Notes under the pieces: model-generated
Told to the model about the DNA's origin: nothing
Database searches by the model: none
What the model saw: the letters and a program-made list of their open reading frames with translations, nothing else
Program-made: the position numbers and the translations under genes
NCBI GenBank assembly: GCA_001931535.1
Contig: CP016211.1
Coordinates: 6,929,703-6,993,702, forward strand
Direction: 5' to 3'
Length of the DNA stretch: 64,000 bases
DNA from: Minicystis rosea
Lineage (GTDB): Bacteria; Myxococcota_A; Polyangia; Polyangiales; Polyangiaceae
In this document: positions 1 to 8,288 of the stretch, one piece after another
How the letters are laid out: every line of letters starts with the position of its first letter
Position numbering within the stretch: position 1 is the first letter of the stretch

Positions 1-1449
1 CAGCTCAAAGATCACGGCACCACGCCCGACTACGTCTGGCTCACGATGCCCGTGTATCAAGGCCAGACGCTGGCCGAGCGCCTGGCGCAAGGCACGCTCT
101 CGTGCCGGCAGGCCTACGACATCTTCCTCCCCATCGCGCGGGGGCTCGAAGCGCTCCATGCCGCGGGGCTCCGGCATCAAGACGTGAAGCCCGAGAACAT
201 CTTCCTCGCGGTCTTCGGCGGGCGCGTGCACCCCATCCTGCTCGATCTCGGCGTCGCGGCGGAGAAGGACGCCGGGTTCATCGCCGGCACCGCGCTCTTC
301 GCCGCGCCCGAGCAGGTGGCCGCGCTCGCGGGCGTGCCCACGCTGGCGCCGTTCAGCGAGAAGATGGACACGTACGGGCTCGCCTCCACGCTGCTCTACG
401 CGCTGGTCGGCCCCGATCATTTCCCCGGCGAGACCGCGAACGATCGCGTCAGCATGACCGAGGCGCAGCGCACGCGCATCGCCGAGCCGCTCGCCAAGGG
501 CGCGCTCCCCGAGGCCACGGGCCCGGCGCGCAAAGCCATCGCGGCCGCGCTCCGCCGCTTCCTCGCCTTCGAGCCGGAGGACCGCCCCACGATGCGGGAG
601 GTCTGCGAAGAGCTCGACGTCCTGCTCGAGCCCGATCGCGAAGTGGAGCGCCGCCTCGAGCGAAAGCGCGCCCGCCAGAAGTCGACCATCACCTGGCTCG
701 GCGTGGGCCTCACCGCGATGATGCTGGCCGGCGCCGCCGGCGGCGTGGTGGCCTTCCAGAAGCGCGAGACGCTGCGCGTCGCCGACGAGCTCGCGCAGGC
801 GCGGCGCGAGGGCGCGGCCTCGTTCGACAAGCTCGACACCTGCGTGGCCTCGCACCGCATGGCCACGAAGGAGAACGCCGCCTGCAAGGCCGCGCTCGAC
901 GTGGAGCGCACCGAGCTCCGGCGCTCCCTCGACGACGTGATCCGCACCGGCTCGCAGACCGAGGCCGAGCACGCGCACGAGGTGCAGCGCTACAACACGC
1001 GCATCAAGGCCTGCGAGGACACCGCCAACGCGCAGAAGCGCACATGCGAGGACGAGATGACGCGCGCCGTCGCCGATCGCGCCCGCGAGCGCGCCGAGCT
1101 CGTAGCGGATCGCGATGCCGCGCGCGTGCTCGCCGATCAAGAGAAGTCCGCGCGCGCCGCCGCCGAAGGCGAGCGCGAAGCGTGCCGCGCCGAAGGGCGT
1201 GTGCTCCGCGAAGAGCGCGACACGGCCCGCGCCGCCGCCAAAGCCGCCGCCCCCGCGATCCCCGCCGCGCCGCACGCGCCCGCTGCACCGGGCAGCGCCG
1301 CGCCCATTGCGCCCGTCACCGGCGATCCCGCCTTGCCTCCGGACCTGAAGCCCATCGTCCCCGCGCCGGTCCCACAGCAGCCGGCCCAAGCTCAGCCCGA
1401 GCAGAAAGCCGTCCCGCCTCAAGCCGACGGCGAGCCCAAGGGGAGCTGA
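1..1449 (+). CDS. Ser/Thr protein kinase-like protein, 5' partial
   Basis: The reading frame is open from base 1, so the true start and the ATP-binding N-lobe lie outside the window; 482 residues are visible. The C-lobe is recognisable: an HQDVKPEN catalytic loop (HRD changed to HQD), DLG in place of DFG, and an APEQ motif. A transmembrane segment (around TWLGVGLTAMMLAGAAGGVV) follows the kinase domain. It is followed by a charged, Ala/Glu/Arg-rich coiled-coil-like region with scattered Cys and an Ala/Pro-rich tail. This resembles the membrane-anchored PknB-type kinases common in myxobacteria. HQD keeps the catalytic Asp, and DLG keeps the metal-binding Asp, so activity cannot be excluded. 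The substrate is unknown. Confidence 0.85.
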   Translation, partial: QLKDHGTTPDYVWLTMPVYQGQTLAERLAQGTLSCRQAYDIFLPIARGLEALHAAGLRHQDVKPENIFLAVFGGRVHPILLDLGVAAEKDAGFIAGTALFAAPEQVAALAGVPTLAPFSEKMDTYGLASTLLYALVGPDHFPGETANDRVSMTEAQRTRIAEPLAKGALPEATGPARKAIAAALRRFLAFEPEDRPTMREVCEELDVLLEPDREVERRLERKRARQKSTITWLGVGLTAMMLAGAAGGVVAFQKRETLRVADELAQARREGAASFDKLDTCVASHRMATKENAACKAALDVERTELRRSLDDVIRTGSQTEAEHAHEVQRYNTRIKACEDTANAQKRTCEDEMTRAVADRARERAELVADRDAARVLADQEKSARAAAEGEREACRAEGRVLREERDTARAAAKAAAPAIPAAPHAPAAPGSAAPIAPVTGDPALPPDLKPIVPAPVPQQPAQAQPEQKAVPPQADGEPKGS

Positions 1450-1483
1450 CCCAAAACGCCACGACGCGGAAGATCGCCGCGGC

Positions 1484-1527
1484 CGAGCGAGCGCGGCATC
1501 ACCCAACTTGCCGCGGTTCCCCGCTCG
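1484..1527. terminator. Possible hairpin between kinase and TerC-like genes
   Basis: An interrupted stem (CGAGC 1484-1488 with GCTCG 1523-1527, and CGCGGCA 1492-1498 with TGCCGCG 1509-1515) lies in the 114-base gap. There is no T tract. It could be a terminator for the kinase gene or a structured leader of the next gene. No yybP-ykoY manganese riboswitch core was recognised. Confidence 0.3.
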
Positions 1528-1563
1528 ATGATGCGGGCACGGCGGCTGCACGCGCTCCGGTGA

Positions 1564-2559
1564 ATGGAAGCGTCGACCGCGAGCTTCAACGGCATCGGCT
1601 CGCCTTGGATGTGGATCGGATTCCTCGCGTTCGTCCTCGCGATGTTGGCCCTGGATCTCGGGGTCTTCCACCGCAAGGCCGAAGAGGTCACCGTCAAGCA
1701 CGCGCTCGCTTGGACGGGTGTCTGGGTCGCGCTCTCGCTCGTCTTCGACGCCGGTCTCTATTTCTTCTTCGGCGCGGAGCGCGCCCTCGAGTTCCTCACG
1801 GGCTATCTCGTGGAGAAGTCGCTCAGCGTCGACAACATCTTCGTCTTCATCCTGATCTTCTCGACGCTCGCCATCCCGCCCGCGTACCAGCACCGCGTGC
1901 TCTTTTGGGGCATCCTCAGCGCGCTCGTCCTCCGCGCCGGGATGATCGTCGGCGGCGCCGCGCTGCTCGCCCGCTTCAACTGGCTCGTCTACGTCTTCGG
2001 CGCGTTCCTGATCCTCACGGGCACCAAGATGTTCCGCGATCGGGACGAGCCCGAGAGCGTCTCGGAGAGCCGCCTGCTCCGCGTCGTCCGCCGCGTGGTG
2101 CCCGCCACGGCCAACTACGACGGCGAGCGCTTCTTCACGCGCGAGAACGGCCGGCGCGTGGCCACGCCCCTCTTCGTCGCGCTCGTCCTCATCGAGGCCA
2201 CCGACGTGGTCTTCGCCGTCGACTCCATCCCCGCGATCCTCGCCATCAGCCGGGACACGTTCATCGTCTTCACGTCCAACATCTTCGCCATCCTCGGCCT
2301 GCGCTCGCTGTACTTCGTCCTCGCCGGCGCGGCGGCGAAGCTCCACTACCTCAAGGTCGGCCTGGCCGTGGTGCTGGTCTTCGTCGGCTTCAAGATGCTC
2401 GCGGCGAGCTACCTCCACATCCCGGCCTATGCCTCGCTGGCGATCATCGCCGTCATCCTCGGCGTGGCCGTGTTTGCATCGCTGCGACGCGCGCGCCGCG
2501 ACGAAGCGGGGCCGCCTCCTCCATCGTGGCGCAAGCCCGCGCCCGACGCCGCCGAGTGA
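1564..2559 (+). CDS. TerC/Alx family integral membrane protein
   Basis: The 331-residue polytopic membrane protein has the length and hydrophobic pattern of the TerC/YkoY/Alx family, which is linked to Mn2+ or metal-ion efflux and tellurium resistance. Family features visible are the WIGF N-terminus, a helix containing SLSVDNIFVF (a conserved acidic-Asn pair in a membrane segment), a second related acidic segment EATDVVFAVDSIPAI, and FAILGLRSLYF. The last ~30 residues, from the codons near 2472, are Arg/Ala/Pro-rich. They are encoded by the first unit of a tandem DNA repeat that continues past the stop codon, so this tail is probably not a conserved part of the protein. Start at ATG 1564; no strong ribosome binding site is seen. 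Confidence 0.9.
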   Translation: MEASTASFNGIGSPWMWIGFLAFVLAMLALDLGVFHRKAEEVTVKHALAWTGVWVALSLVFDAGLYFFFGAERALEFLTGYLVEKSLSVDNIFVFILIFSTLAIPPAYQHRVLFWGILSALVLRAGMIVGGAALLARFNWLVYVFGAFLILTGTKMFRDRDEPESVSESRLLRVVRRVVPATANYDGERFFTRENGRRVATPLFVALVLIEATDVVFAVDSIPAILAISRDTFIVFTSNIFAILGLRSLYFVLAGAAAKLHYLKVGLAVVLVFVGFKMLAASYLHIPAYASLAIIAVILGVAVFASLRRARRDEAGPPPPSWRKPAPDAAE

Positions 2560-2738
2560 CGGGCTTGCATCGCTGCGACGCGCGCGCCGCGGCGATGCGG
2601 GGCCGCATCCTCCATCGCGGCGCGAGCCCGCGCCCGATACCGCCGAGTGCTGGCCCACTGGTTTGCATCGCTGCGACGCGCGCGCCGCGGCGATGCGGGG
2701 CCGCATCCTCCATCGCGGCACCCGATCCCGCCGAGTGG
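2472..2738. repeat. Three tandem copies of the 3' end of the TerC-like gene
   Basis: Units begin at 2472, 2563 and 2661 (spacing 91 and 98 bases). Each starts with TTGCATCGCTGCGACGCGCG and ends near CCGCCGAGTG. Unit 1 lies inside the coding region and carries the stop codon at its end; units 2 and 3 lie downstream. Units 2 and 3 are nearly identical over their first ~70 bases, while unit 1 is more diverged. Unit 3 is shortened near its end. With the following 136 bases, where nothing else is seen, this fills the gap before the next gene. Confidence 0.9.
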
Positions 2739-2874
2739 CGACGGTGAAGCCTCGGCGCCGCGATCCGGCGATCCCCGATGAGTGCTTTCGATCATCGGTT
2801 TCGCGGACCGAGCGATCCATCGATATCTGTGCTTGGCGGTGTGCCGCCGCCCCCTGTACGGTCACGGGCGATCC

Positions 2875-3960
2875 ATGCGTGCGGCGCCCTTCGCCCTCTT
2901 CGCGGCCCTCTCGCTCGCCGGCGGGAGCGTGCGCGCAGAGGCGCCGCCTCCGCCGAGCGCAAAGGCCGTCGCGCCGCCCGCATCCTCAGCGACCCACGTC
3001 CACGTCGCCGCCACTCTGGATCTCTCCCACGCTGCGGACCTCGATCACTGCCCCACCGAGCAGACGTTGCGCCACGAGGTCTCCCGGAGGATTGGATACG
3101 ACCCCTTCGCGCGCGACGCCGATGGATCGCCCTTTGGCAAGGTGCGCGTCACCATCGCTCGATCGCCCAAAGGGCTCGTGGCCACCTATGCGCACGAGGA
3201 TCCGAAAGGCGCTCTCCAATGGAGCCGCACCTACGAAGTCCCCGGCCCCGCCGACGCCGACGCCTGCGACCTCGTGTTCGCCGCCCTGGGTGCATTTCTC
3301 GCCATCGAGCTTTCGGCCTTCGCCAACGAATTACCACCCTCCCCCGCGGAGCCCGGAGCCCCTTCGCCATCACCACTTCCCAAACGTGTAGAAATCACCG
3401 CGCCGCCGCCCTCCCCTCCCCGCCCTTCCATCGTTCGCGGCGAGGCGGGGATAGGCGCGTTCCTCGGCGGCGGCACGGGCCCGGGCCTCGCGGCCGGCGG
3501 CGCGCTCCAAGTCGGGCTCGCCGTCGCGCCGTTCGACGATCCCCGCTCACGCCTCTCGTTCAGCGGGGAAGCGCGCATTCACGCGCCCCACGTGGAGAAC
3601 GAAATCAGGTCCCGCCTCTACACCGGCTCGCTCCTGGCCTGCTTCCTTCGAGATTGGATATCCGGCCCCCAAGCCACCTTCGGCGGCCTCGCCTGCGCGA
3701 CGGGCACCGCCGGTTTTCTCGACAGCACCAAACAAGCGCTCAATGGCCCCGTGTCCCTGACCTCGCGCGCCAGCTACGTCGCTTTGGGCGCGCGGCTCGG
3801 GCTCGAAACGCGCTTGGGCGCGGCCGTCATCCTGCGGATTCACGGGCAGGTGCTGCCAGCCCTTCACGGTGCGCGCGTGCTCGGGCCCGGCGGCCGCACC
3901 GCCGCCGGCACGAGCGCGGTGGCCGGCGACACCGGGCTCACCGTCCTCGTCCCCTTTTGA
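2875..3960 (+). CDS. Secreted hypothetical protein
   Basis: A 361-residue protein with a signal peptide (MRAAPFALFAALSLAGGSVRA) followed by a Pro/Ala-rich stretch. ATG 2875 is chosen because it gives this signal peptide; an in-frame upstream ATG at 2782 adds a non-secretory Arg-rich extension. The middle (about residues 40-140) reads as a compact domain with one Cys pair. The C-terminal half, from the GEAGIGAFLGGGTGPG region, has alternating hydrophobic and Gly-rich strands ending in TVLVPF, compatible with an outer-membrane beta-barrel. No family was recognised. Such 'TPR-less' secreted proteins are common in Polyangia genomes; function unknown. Confidence 0.75.
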   Translation: MRAAPFALFAALSLAGGSVRAEAPPPPSAKAVAPPASSATHVHVAATLDLSHAADLDHCPTEQTLRHEVSRRIGYDPFARDADGSPFGKVRVTIARSPKGLVATYAHEDPKGALQWSRTYEVPGPADADACDLVFAALGAFLAIELSAFANELPPSPAEPGAPSPSPLPKRVEITAPPPSPPRPSIVRGEAGIGAFLGGGTGPGLAAGGALQVGLAVAPFDDPRSRLSFSGEARIHAPHVENEIRSRLYTGSLLACFLRDWISGPQATFGGLACATGTAGFLDSTKQALNGPVSLTSRASYVALGARLGLETRLGAAVILRIHGQVLPALHGARVLGPGGRTAAGTSAVAGDTGLTVLVPF

Positions 3961-4000
3961 CGGCGCGCGCTCCCGAAACCCTTCCACCGCTCCGGCGAGA

Positions 4001-4052
4001 ATCACGACCGGGGCCGCACGTGCTCCGCACTGATCACAACCGGGGCCGCACG
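4001..4052. repeat. Imperfect 20-base direct repeat upstream of the first Cys-rich gene
   Basis: ATCACGACCGGGGCCGCACG (4001-4020) recurs at 4033-4052 with one change, spaced 32 bases start to start, about 70 bases before the ATG at 4123. The three-turn spacing would suit a regulator binding site, but no regulator or promoter was identified. Confidence 0.45.
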
Positions 4053-4122
4053 CGATCCACGTGCGCGGAGAACCGAGGTTCGGGGTTGAGCAACAGCGTT
4101 TACATCGGTTACGCTTGGGAAC

Positions 4123-5289
4123 ATGGGAAATTCCCGGGTGGAAAGAGAGCACCGGCGCTGGCTCGTGCATGGACGGGCCTTCGCGGCGGGGGCGATCGCG
4201 ACGGCCCTCGGGGTCTCGCTTTCGGGCTGCCCGGGTGACGCCGATCTGTGCGACCCGAAGAACTGGCCCGGCGGCGCCACCGACCTGAACTACCTCTCTT
4301 ATTGTTTTCCCGACGGCGGCGCCGACGCAGGCGATGCCGGGGACGCCTCGGCGGATGGTCCAATAGGCACCGGCTGCGCGGGCCGTTGCTTACCGCTCGC
4401 GCCCAATGGTTGGGACGCGCCTTCGCTCGTGGCCATGGGCTCCGAGCTCGAGGTGCCGCCATGCCCATCCGTCGCGCCCAAGCTCGGATACGAAGCGCAC
4501 GCCGGGCTCGACACGGCGGCCTTGCCCTGCGGAGCATGCCAGTGCCAACCACCCGTGGGCTCATGCGGTTTGCCCACGGCCCTCACGGCCAGCTCGACCA
4601 CCTGTGCCGGGACCGATCCAGGCGCCGTGCACACGCCCTTCAATCCACCCGTCGATTGGGACGGTGGCTGCACCGACACCGATGGAATCCCACCCAACCA
4701 AGCTTGCGGCGGCGGCCCCTGCGTCCGGTCGCTCACCATCGGTCCCTTGTCCCTGACCGAGGTGGGTTGTACGCCGGAGCAAACACCCATCCCCAAGAAC
4801 GATTCGTCATCGTGGAGCCACTTCGCGCGCTCGTGCATCGGGGCCTCGCCGGGGAGCTGCGGTGACAGCGCCCTCGGCTGCGTGCCTGCGGCGCCGCCAG
4901 GGTTTCGCGTGTGCGTCTTTCACGACGGAGACAAGGATTGCGGCGATCCGTGGCTCGCGCCGTACACGGACAAACACCTCTTCTACGATGGCCTCCTGGA
5001 CACGCGGAGCTGCTCGCCGTGCGCCTGCGATCCGCCGCTCGGGAGCGTTTGCACGGCTTCCATCTCCGTCTATCCGGACGGGGCCTGCGCCGGGCCGAGC
5101 ACCAATACCAACTTGGTCGATTCGAGCCAATCGATATGCATCGACACCCTCGCGGGCGTGGGGCTCATGAGCAAATCCGCGAGCAACGTCACCTATGCTC
5201 CGGGAGCCTGCCAGCCGAGCGGCGGTGATCCCATCGGCACCGTCGAGCCCATGGGCCCCGTCACCTTTTGCTGCCTCCCCATCCCTTGA
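4123..5289 (+). CDS. Cys-rich lipoprotein, paralogue 1
   Basis: A 388-residue protein with a lipoprotein signal (hydrophobic stretch ending LSGC) and a short Gly/Asp/Ala-rich linker. The exported domain is rich in Cys (many as CxC and CxxC) and Trp/Pro/Gly. It aligns over its length with the next gene: shared blocks include NGWD, CGACxC, GVCGLP/GSCGLP, CVxSxTIGPL, FRVCxFHDGDxxC and the final FCCLP/YCCAPLP. The pair is a tandem duplication. Many disulphides are expected, so a surface location is likely. No catalytic motif or known domain was recognised. Confidence 0.85.
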   Translation: MGNSRVEREHRRWLVHGRAFAAGAIATALGVSLSGCPGDADLCDPKNWPGGATDLNYLSYCFPDGGADAGDAGDASADGPIGTGCAGRCLPLAPNGWDAPSLVAMGSELEVPPCPSVAPKLGYEAHAGLDTAALPCGACQCQPPVGSCGLPTALTASSTTCAGTDPGAVHTPFNPPVDWDGGCTDTDGIPPNQACGGGPCVRSLTIGPLSLTEVGCTPEQTPIPKNDSSSWSHFARSCIGASPGSCGDSALGCVPAAPPGFRVCVFHDGDKDCGDPWLAPYTDKHLFYDGLLDTRSCSPCACDPPLGSVCTASISVYPDGACAGPSTNTNLVDSSQSICIDTLAGVGLMSKSASNVTYAPGACQPSGGDPIGTVEPMGPVTFCCLPIP

Positions 5290-5319
5290 GCCGGCGCGCG
5301 CCGGATAGGTTGCGAATCG

Positions 5320-6369
5320 ATGATCGTCGCACGACCGATGAATCTATTGCTGGCCGCCGCGCTCGCCGTCGCGGGGTGCGGGACGGGAGGTACCACGCCG
5401 GAGCAGGACGCCGGCGCCGGTGCCGGAGGCGGATCCGGCGGCAGCGGCGGTAGGAGCGACACGTGCGGTCAATGCGCCATCGGATCACCCAATGGGTGGG
5501 ATTATCCGGTACTGGTCTGGATCGGCGACGAGAAGGACGCCCCCGAATGCCCAGCCGGCGCGCCCAAAGTGGTCTTCGAGGGACACGCCGATCTCGATGC
5601 ACCGGCGAGCTGCGGCGCCTGCTCCTGCGGCGATCCCACCGGCGTTTGCGGCCTGCCCGCGACGATCACCGCCAACGCCGCCACCTGCGCGCTGAATGGG
5701 GCCGCCACACCGCACTCGCCCTTCGATCCGACGAGCGGTTGGACCGGCGCCTGCGACGCCGATGTCGCCATCGGCTCCGGCAAGCTCTGCGCCGGGGTGA
5801 AGTGCGTTCAATCGGTGACCATCGGCCCTCTCACCATCGACGAGAGCGATTGCCCACCTTCCCCAACACCCGTGCCCCTCCCGCCGAAATGGAAGACGTT
5901 TGCCCGTGCCTGCAGCGCGTTTCCCCATTTCTCCTGTGAAGGAGGGATGGGATTCTGCCTCGCCGCACCGCCGCCGGAGGCTGGTTTTCGCGTCTGCACG
6001 TTCCACGACGGCGACCAGGAATGCGATGGTCCGCAATTCCCTCCGTACACGGAGAAGCACGTCTTCTATCATCACTTCGAGGACAGCCGCGCCTGCTCGG
6101 AATGCACCTGTGGCGCGCCCATGGGGAGCACGTGCTCGGCGAGCGTCTCCGTCTATACCGATGGTGCCTGTTCGGCGCTCGCTTATGCGGCCACGGTGAG
6201 CTCGAGCGAGGCTGCGTGCAACGATGTCGCGGCGGGGAGCCCGCTCGGAAGCAAGTCCGCCTCCGCGCCCATCTATGCCGCGGGAACGTGCACGCCGAAC
6301 GGTGGAGAGCCGATGGGCGCCGCGACGGCGGTGGAGCCCTCGACGTATTGCTGTGCTCCGTTGCCTTGA
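5320..6369 (+). CDS. Cys-rich lipoprotein, paralogue 2
   Basis: A 349-residue paralogue of the preceding gene with the same Cys-rich domain and a distinct lipobox (AVAGC). The lipid-attached Cys is followed by a Gly/Ser linker (GAGAGGGSGGSGGR). ATG 5320 is preferred over the in-frame ATG 5338 because it supplies the Arg needed in a signal-peptide n-region. The 30-base gap to paralogue 1 contains a 14-base GC palindrome (5291-5304). The two genes are probably co-transcribed. Function unknown; a structural or adhesive surface role is only a guess. Confidence 0.85.
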   Translation: MIVARPMNLLLAAALAVAGCGTGGTTPEQDAGAGAGGGSGGSGGRSDTCGQCAIGSPNGWDYPVLVWIGDEKDAPECPAGAPKVVFEGHADLDAPASCGACSCGDPTGVCGLPATITANAATCALNGAATPHSPFDPTSGWTGACDADVAIGSGKLCAGVKCVQSVTIGPLTIDESDCPPSPTPVPLPPKWKTFARACSAFPHFSCEGGMGFCLAAPPPEAGFRVCTFHDGDQECDGPQFPPYTEKHVFYHHFEDSRACSECTCGAPMGSTCSASVSVYTDGACSALAYAATVSSSEAACNDVAAGSPLGSKSASAPIYAAGTCTPNGGEPMGAATAVEPSTYCCAPLP

Positions 6370-6499
6370 GAGAAGGTGTGGAGGGGCAGCGGGAGAATCC
6401 CGATGAGGACTGCGGAGAGCCCCTTCCAAAGGGACCTTCGCAAAAACAATTTCCGTCGCGCCGAACAAAATGCCTTCGAGCGGTCAATGAGGGGCTGAG

Positions 6500-7738
6500 A
6501 TGGCCGAGCCGAGCACCGAAAACCCTGCCAGCAGCCGAGCGCTCTCCCGGTTGCTCTTCGCCGAGGTCCGGATGGCGCTGCGCGGGTACAGTCTCTCCGC
6601 GGCGGATCGCGACGACCTCGCGCAGAAGGCCGTGGAGACGGCGGTCGCGCGCTGGGACACCTACCGAGAGGACGTGGGGTCGCTGCGGCAGTGGCTGCGC
6701 GGGATCGTGCGCAACGAGGTCCGCCTCTTCCTGCGCACGCGACGCCGGCGCGCGCAGCACGAAGCGGATCACGCGACCCTGGCCCCCACGCGCGAGGCAC
6801 GGACGCCGGAGGACGCGGTGGCCACGCGCGATCTGCTGGATCACCTGCTCGACCAAGTGCCCATCGAAGCGCGCCGCGTCCTCATCCTCGTGAAGCTCGC
6901 CGATCACACGATCCGCGAAGCCGCCGAGCGCGAGGGTGTGTCGCACGCGACGGCGCACGCGCGCTATCAAGCAGGCCTCAAGGCGTTCGCTGCTGCGGCC
7001 GAGCGCTGGAGTGAGGACCGATCGCAGCGCGGCCTGGTCGTGCTGCCGCTGTCCCTCGCAGCCATCTTCGCACAGGGCCGGCCCGCGCCCGGTCCAGATC
7101 CCGAGTTCGATCGTTTGTGGTCGCATCGCGCCGACCATCACGACGACGTCGATTCACCCGCAAACCGCGCTCCGATCGAGGCCCACGACGGCGCGAAGAA
7201 TCGCAGCGCTTCGGGGTTCGACACCGGCAATCGACGCCTCGTCGGCGTCTTGGGTTTGCTCGGAGGGGCCTTGATCGGAGGCATCGTCGAGCACGCTTGG
7301 TTGGGCCGCGCCCCGCAGGCCGAGGTGCGTGAGGAGCCTTTGGTCTCGACGGGGCCGCAAGCGGTCGCAGTGCCGGCCTCGGGCACGACCGATGTGCCCG
7401 TGGTGCCGAGCGCTGCCATCGAGACCGTCGCAACGCCGCCACCGATCGATCCAACGCCCGAATCCACGGTGGCCCGCGCATCGGTGCTCCCGGCAACGCG
7501 GGCGCCGTCGGTGGCCAAGCCTGCTGTTGCGAGTGTGGATCGGCGACGACTGCGCGAGGAGATCGCGCTCCTCGATCGGGCGCGCTCGGCGTTCGATCGA
7601 CGCAACGCCGAGGATGCGCTCGCCGCGCTCGCCGAGCATGCGCAGCGCGCGCCCGATGGCCGAGGCGCCGCCGAGCGCGAGCGCCTTCGCGACGAGGCGA
7701 CGCGGCTCTCGCCGGCGCCGGGAGCGACGGCGCGGTGA
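6500..7738 (+). CDS. ECF-like sigma factor with membrane-spanning C-terminal extension
   Basis: Residues ~15-95 resemble sigma-70 region 2 (DRDDLAQKAVETAVARW and SLRQWLRGIVRNEVR). Residues ~110-170 resemble region 4, with the helix-turn-helix IREAAEREGVSHATAHARY. After a short linker comes a hydrophobic Gly-rich segment (LVGVLGLLGGALIGGIVEHAW, about residue 246 onwards), then a Pro/Ala-rich stretch and a C-terminal helical region resembling a TPR-like or coiled segment. At 412 residues it is about twice the usual ECF length. The single membrane segment suggests a sigma factor tethered to the membrane, perhaps with the anti-sigma function built in. Its stop overlaps the start of the next gene by 4 bases. 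Confidence 0.8.
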   Translation: MAEPSTENPASSRALSRLLFAEVRMALRGYSLSAADRDDLAQKAVETAVARWDTYREDVGSLRQWLRGIVRNEVRLFLRTRRRRAQHEADHATLAPTREARTPEDAVATRDLLDHLLDQVPIEARRVLILVKLADHTIREAAEREGVSHATAHARYQAGLKAFAAAAERWSEDRSQRGLVVLPLSLAAIFAQGRPAPGPDPEFDRLWSHRADHHDDVDSPANRAPIEAHDGAKNRSASGFDTGNRRLVGVLGLLGGALIGGIVEHAWLGRAPQAEVREEPLVSTGPQAVAVPASGTTDVPVVPSAAIETVATPPPIDPTPESTVARASVLPATRAPSVAKPAVASVDRRRLREEIALLDRARSAFDRRNAEDALAALAEHAQRAPDGRGAAERERLRDEATRLSPAPGATAR

Positions 7739-7998
7739 GCTCGCCCTTCTCCATCCCCGAGGCGCGCGCGCTGCGCGAGCTGCGTCGAGCGCTGGCGCGC
7801 GGCGGCCTGCCTCCGCGCGGCGAGCGGACACCCGAAGACGAGGCACGCATCGCCTCGTTCCGCGTGATGGAAGAGCTGCTCCGGCTCCTCGACCATTATC
7901 GACGCCGCATCGAATCCGGCGAGCGGTGCCGGTTGGTCGAGCATCAGCACCAAGTCGATCCGGATCGACTCCACCTCGAAATCGAGGTGGAGTCATGA
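7735..7998 (+). CDS. Small hypothetical protein coupled to the sigma factor
   Basis: An 87-residue, charged, helical protein starting at GTG 7735 inside the GTGA overlap with the sigma-factor stop. Its own stop overlaps the next start (ATGA). This coupling, and the codon use typical of its neighbours, support it as a real gene. No domain or membrane segment is seen. The two overlaps place it in one translational unit with the sigma factor, so a regulatory role is plausible but unproven. Confidence 0.7.
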   Translation: MSSPFSIPEARALRELRRALARGGLPPRGERTPEDEARIASFRVMEELLRLLDHYRRRIESGERCRLVEHQHQVDPDRLHLEIEVES

Positions 7999-8237
7999 AT
8001 CGACGCGACGTGCCCCCTGAAGCACCCGATTCGAAGCCTGTCGAGGCGAGCCCCAAGCCCGATGAGGTCGTGGACACGCGGCTCGACGACGAAGAGCTCT
8101 CCCGCGTCGACCAGCTCGCCGCCGCACATGGCGTGAGCCGCGATCGAATGCTCTTCATGCTCGTGCGCGCCGGCCTCCTCGCCTACGAAGAGACGTTGCC
8201 TCCCTCACGAGAGCGCCCCCATACGAAAGCGCGTTGA
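7995..8237 (+). CDS. Small ribbon-helix-helix-like protein
   Basis: An 80-residue protein; ATG 7995 overlaps the upstream stop by 4 bases. The N-terminal ~25 residues are Pro/Glu-rich and probably disordered. Residues ~28-65 have the pattern of a ribbon-helix-helix (CopG/Arc-type) DNA-binding unit: a short strand (VVDTRLDDEELSRVDQLAA), a turn, and a second helix (SRDRMLFMLVRAGLLAYEE). It lies third in the sigma-factor unit and could be a DNA-binding partner. Toxin-antitoxin pairing was considered, but the 87-residue neighbour shows no toxin motif. Confidence 0.65.
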   Translation: MNRRDVPPEAPDSKPVEASPKPDEVVDTRLDDEELSRVDQLAAAHGVSRDRMLFMLVRAGLLAYEETLPPSRERPHTKAR

Positions 8238-8288
8238 GCGCCTCTCGCGGTATCGACACCCTCGGCGGGCCACGGTAGCGTGGCCGCC

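Noticed and set aside
1450-1563. yybP-ykoY manganese riboswitch before the TerC-like gene
   Set aside because: Such riboswitches often precede this family, but the conserved core was not found; only a hairpin is present.
102-2747. Long open frame of 881 codons overlapping the kinase and TerC-like genes
   Set aside because: Almost entirely Arg/Ala/Pro/His-rich, the usual shadow of GC-rich coding sequence; the kinase and TerC motifs are in other frames.
7735-8237. Toxin-antitoxin pair after the sigma factor
   Set aside because: The ribbon-helix-helix-like protein could be an antitoxin, but the 87-residue partner has no recognisable toxin motif and both are coupled to the sigma factor.
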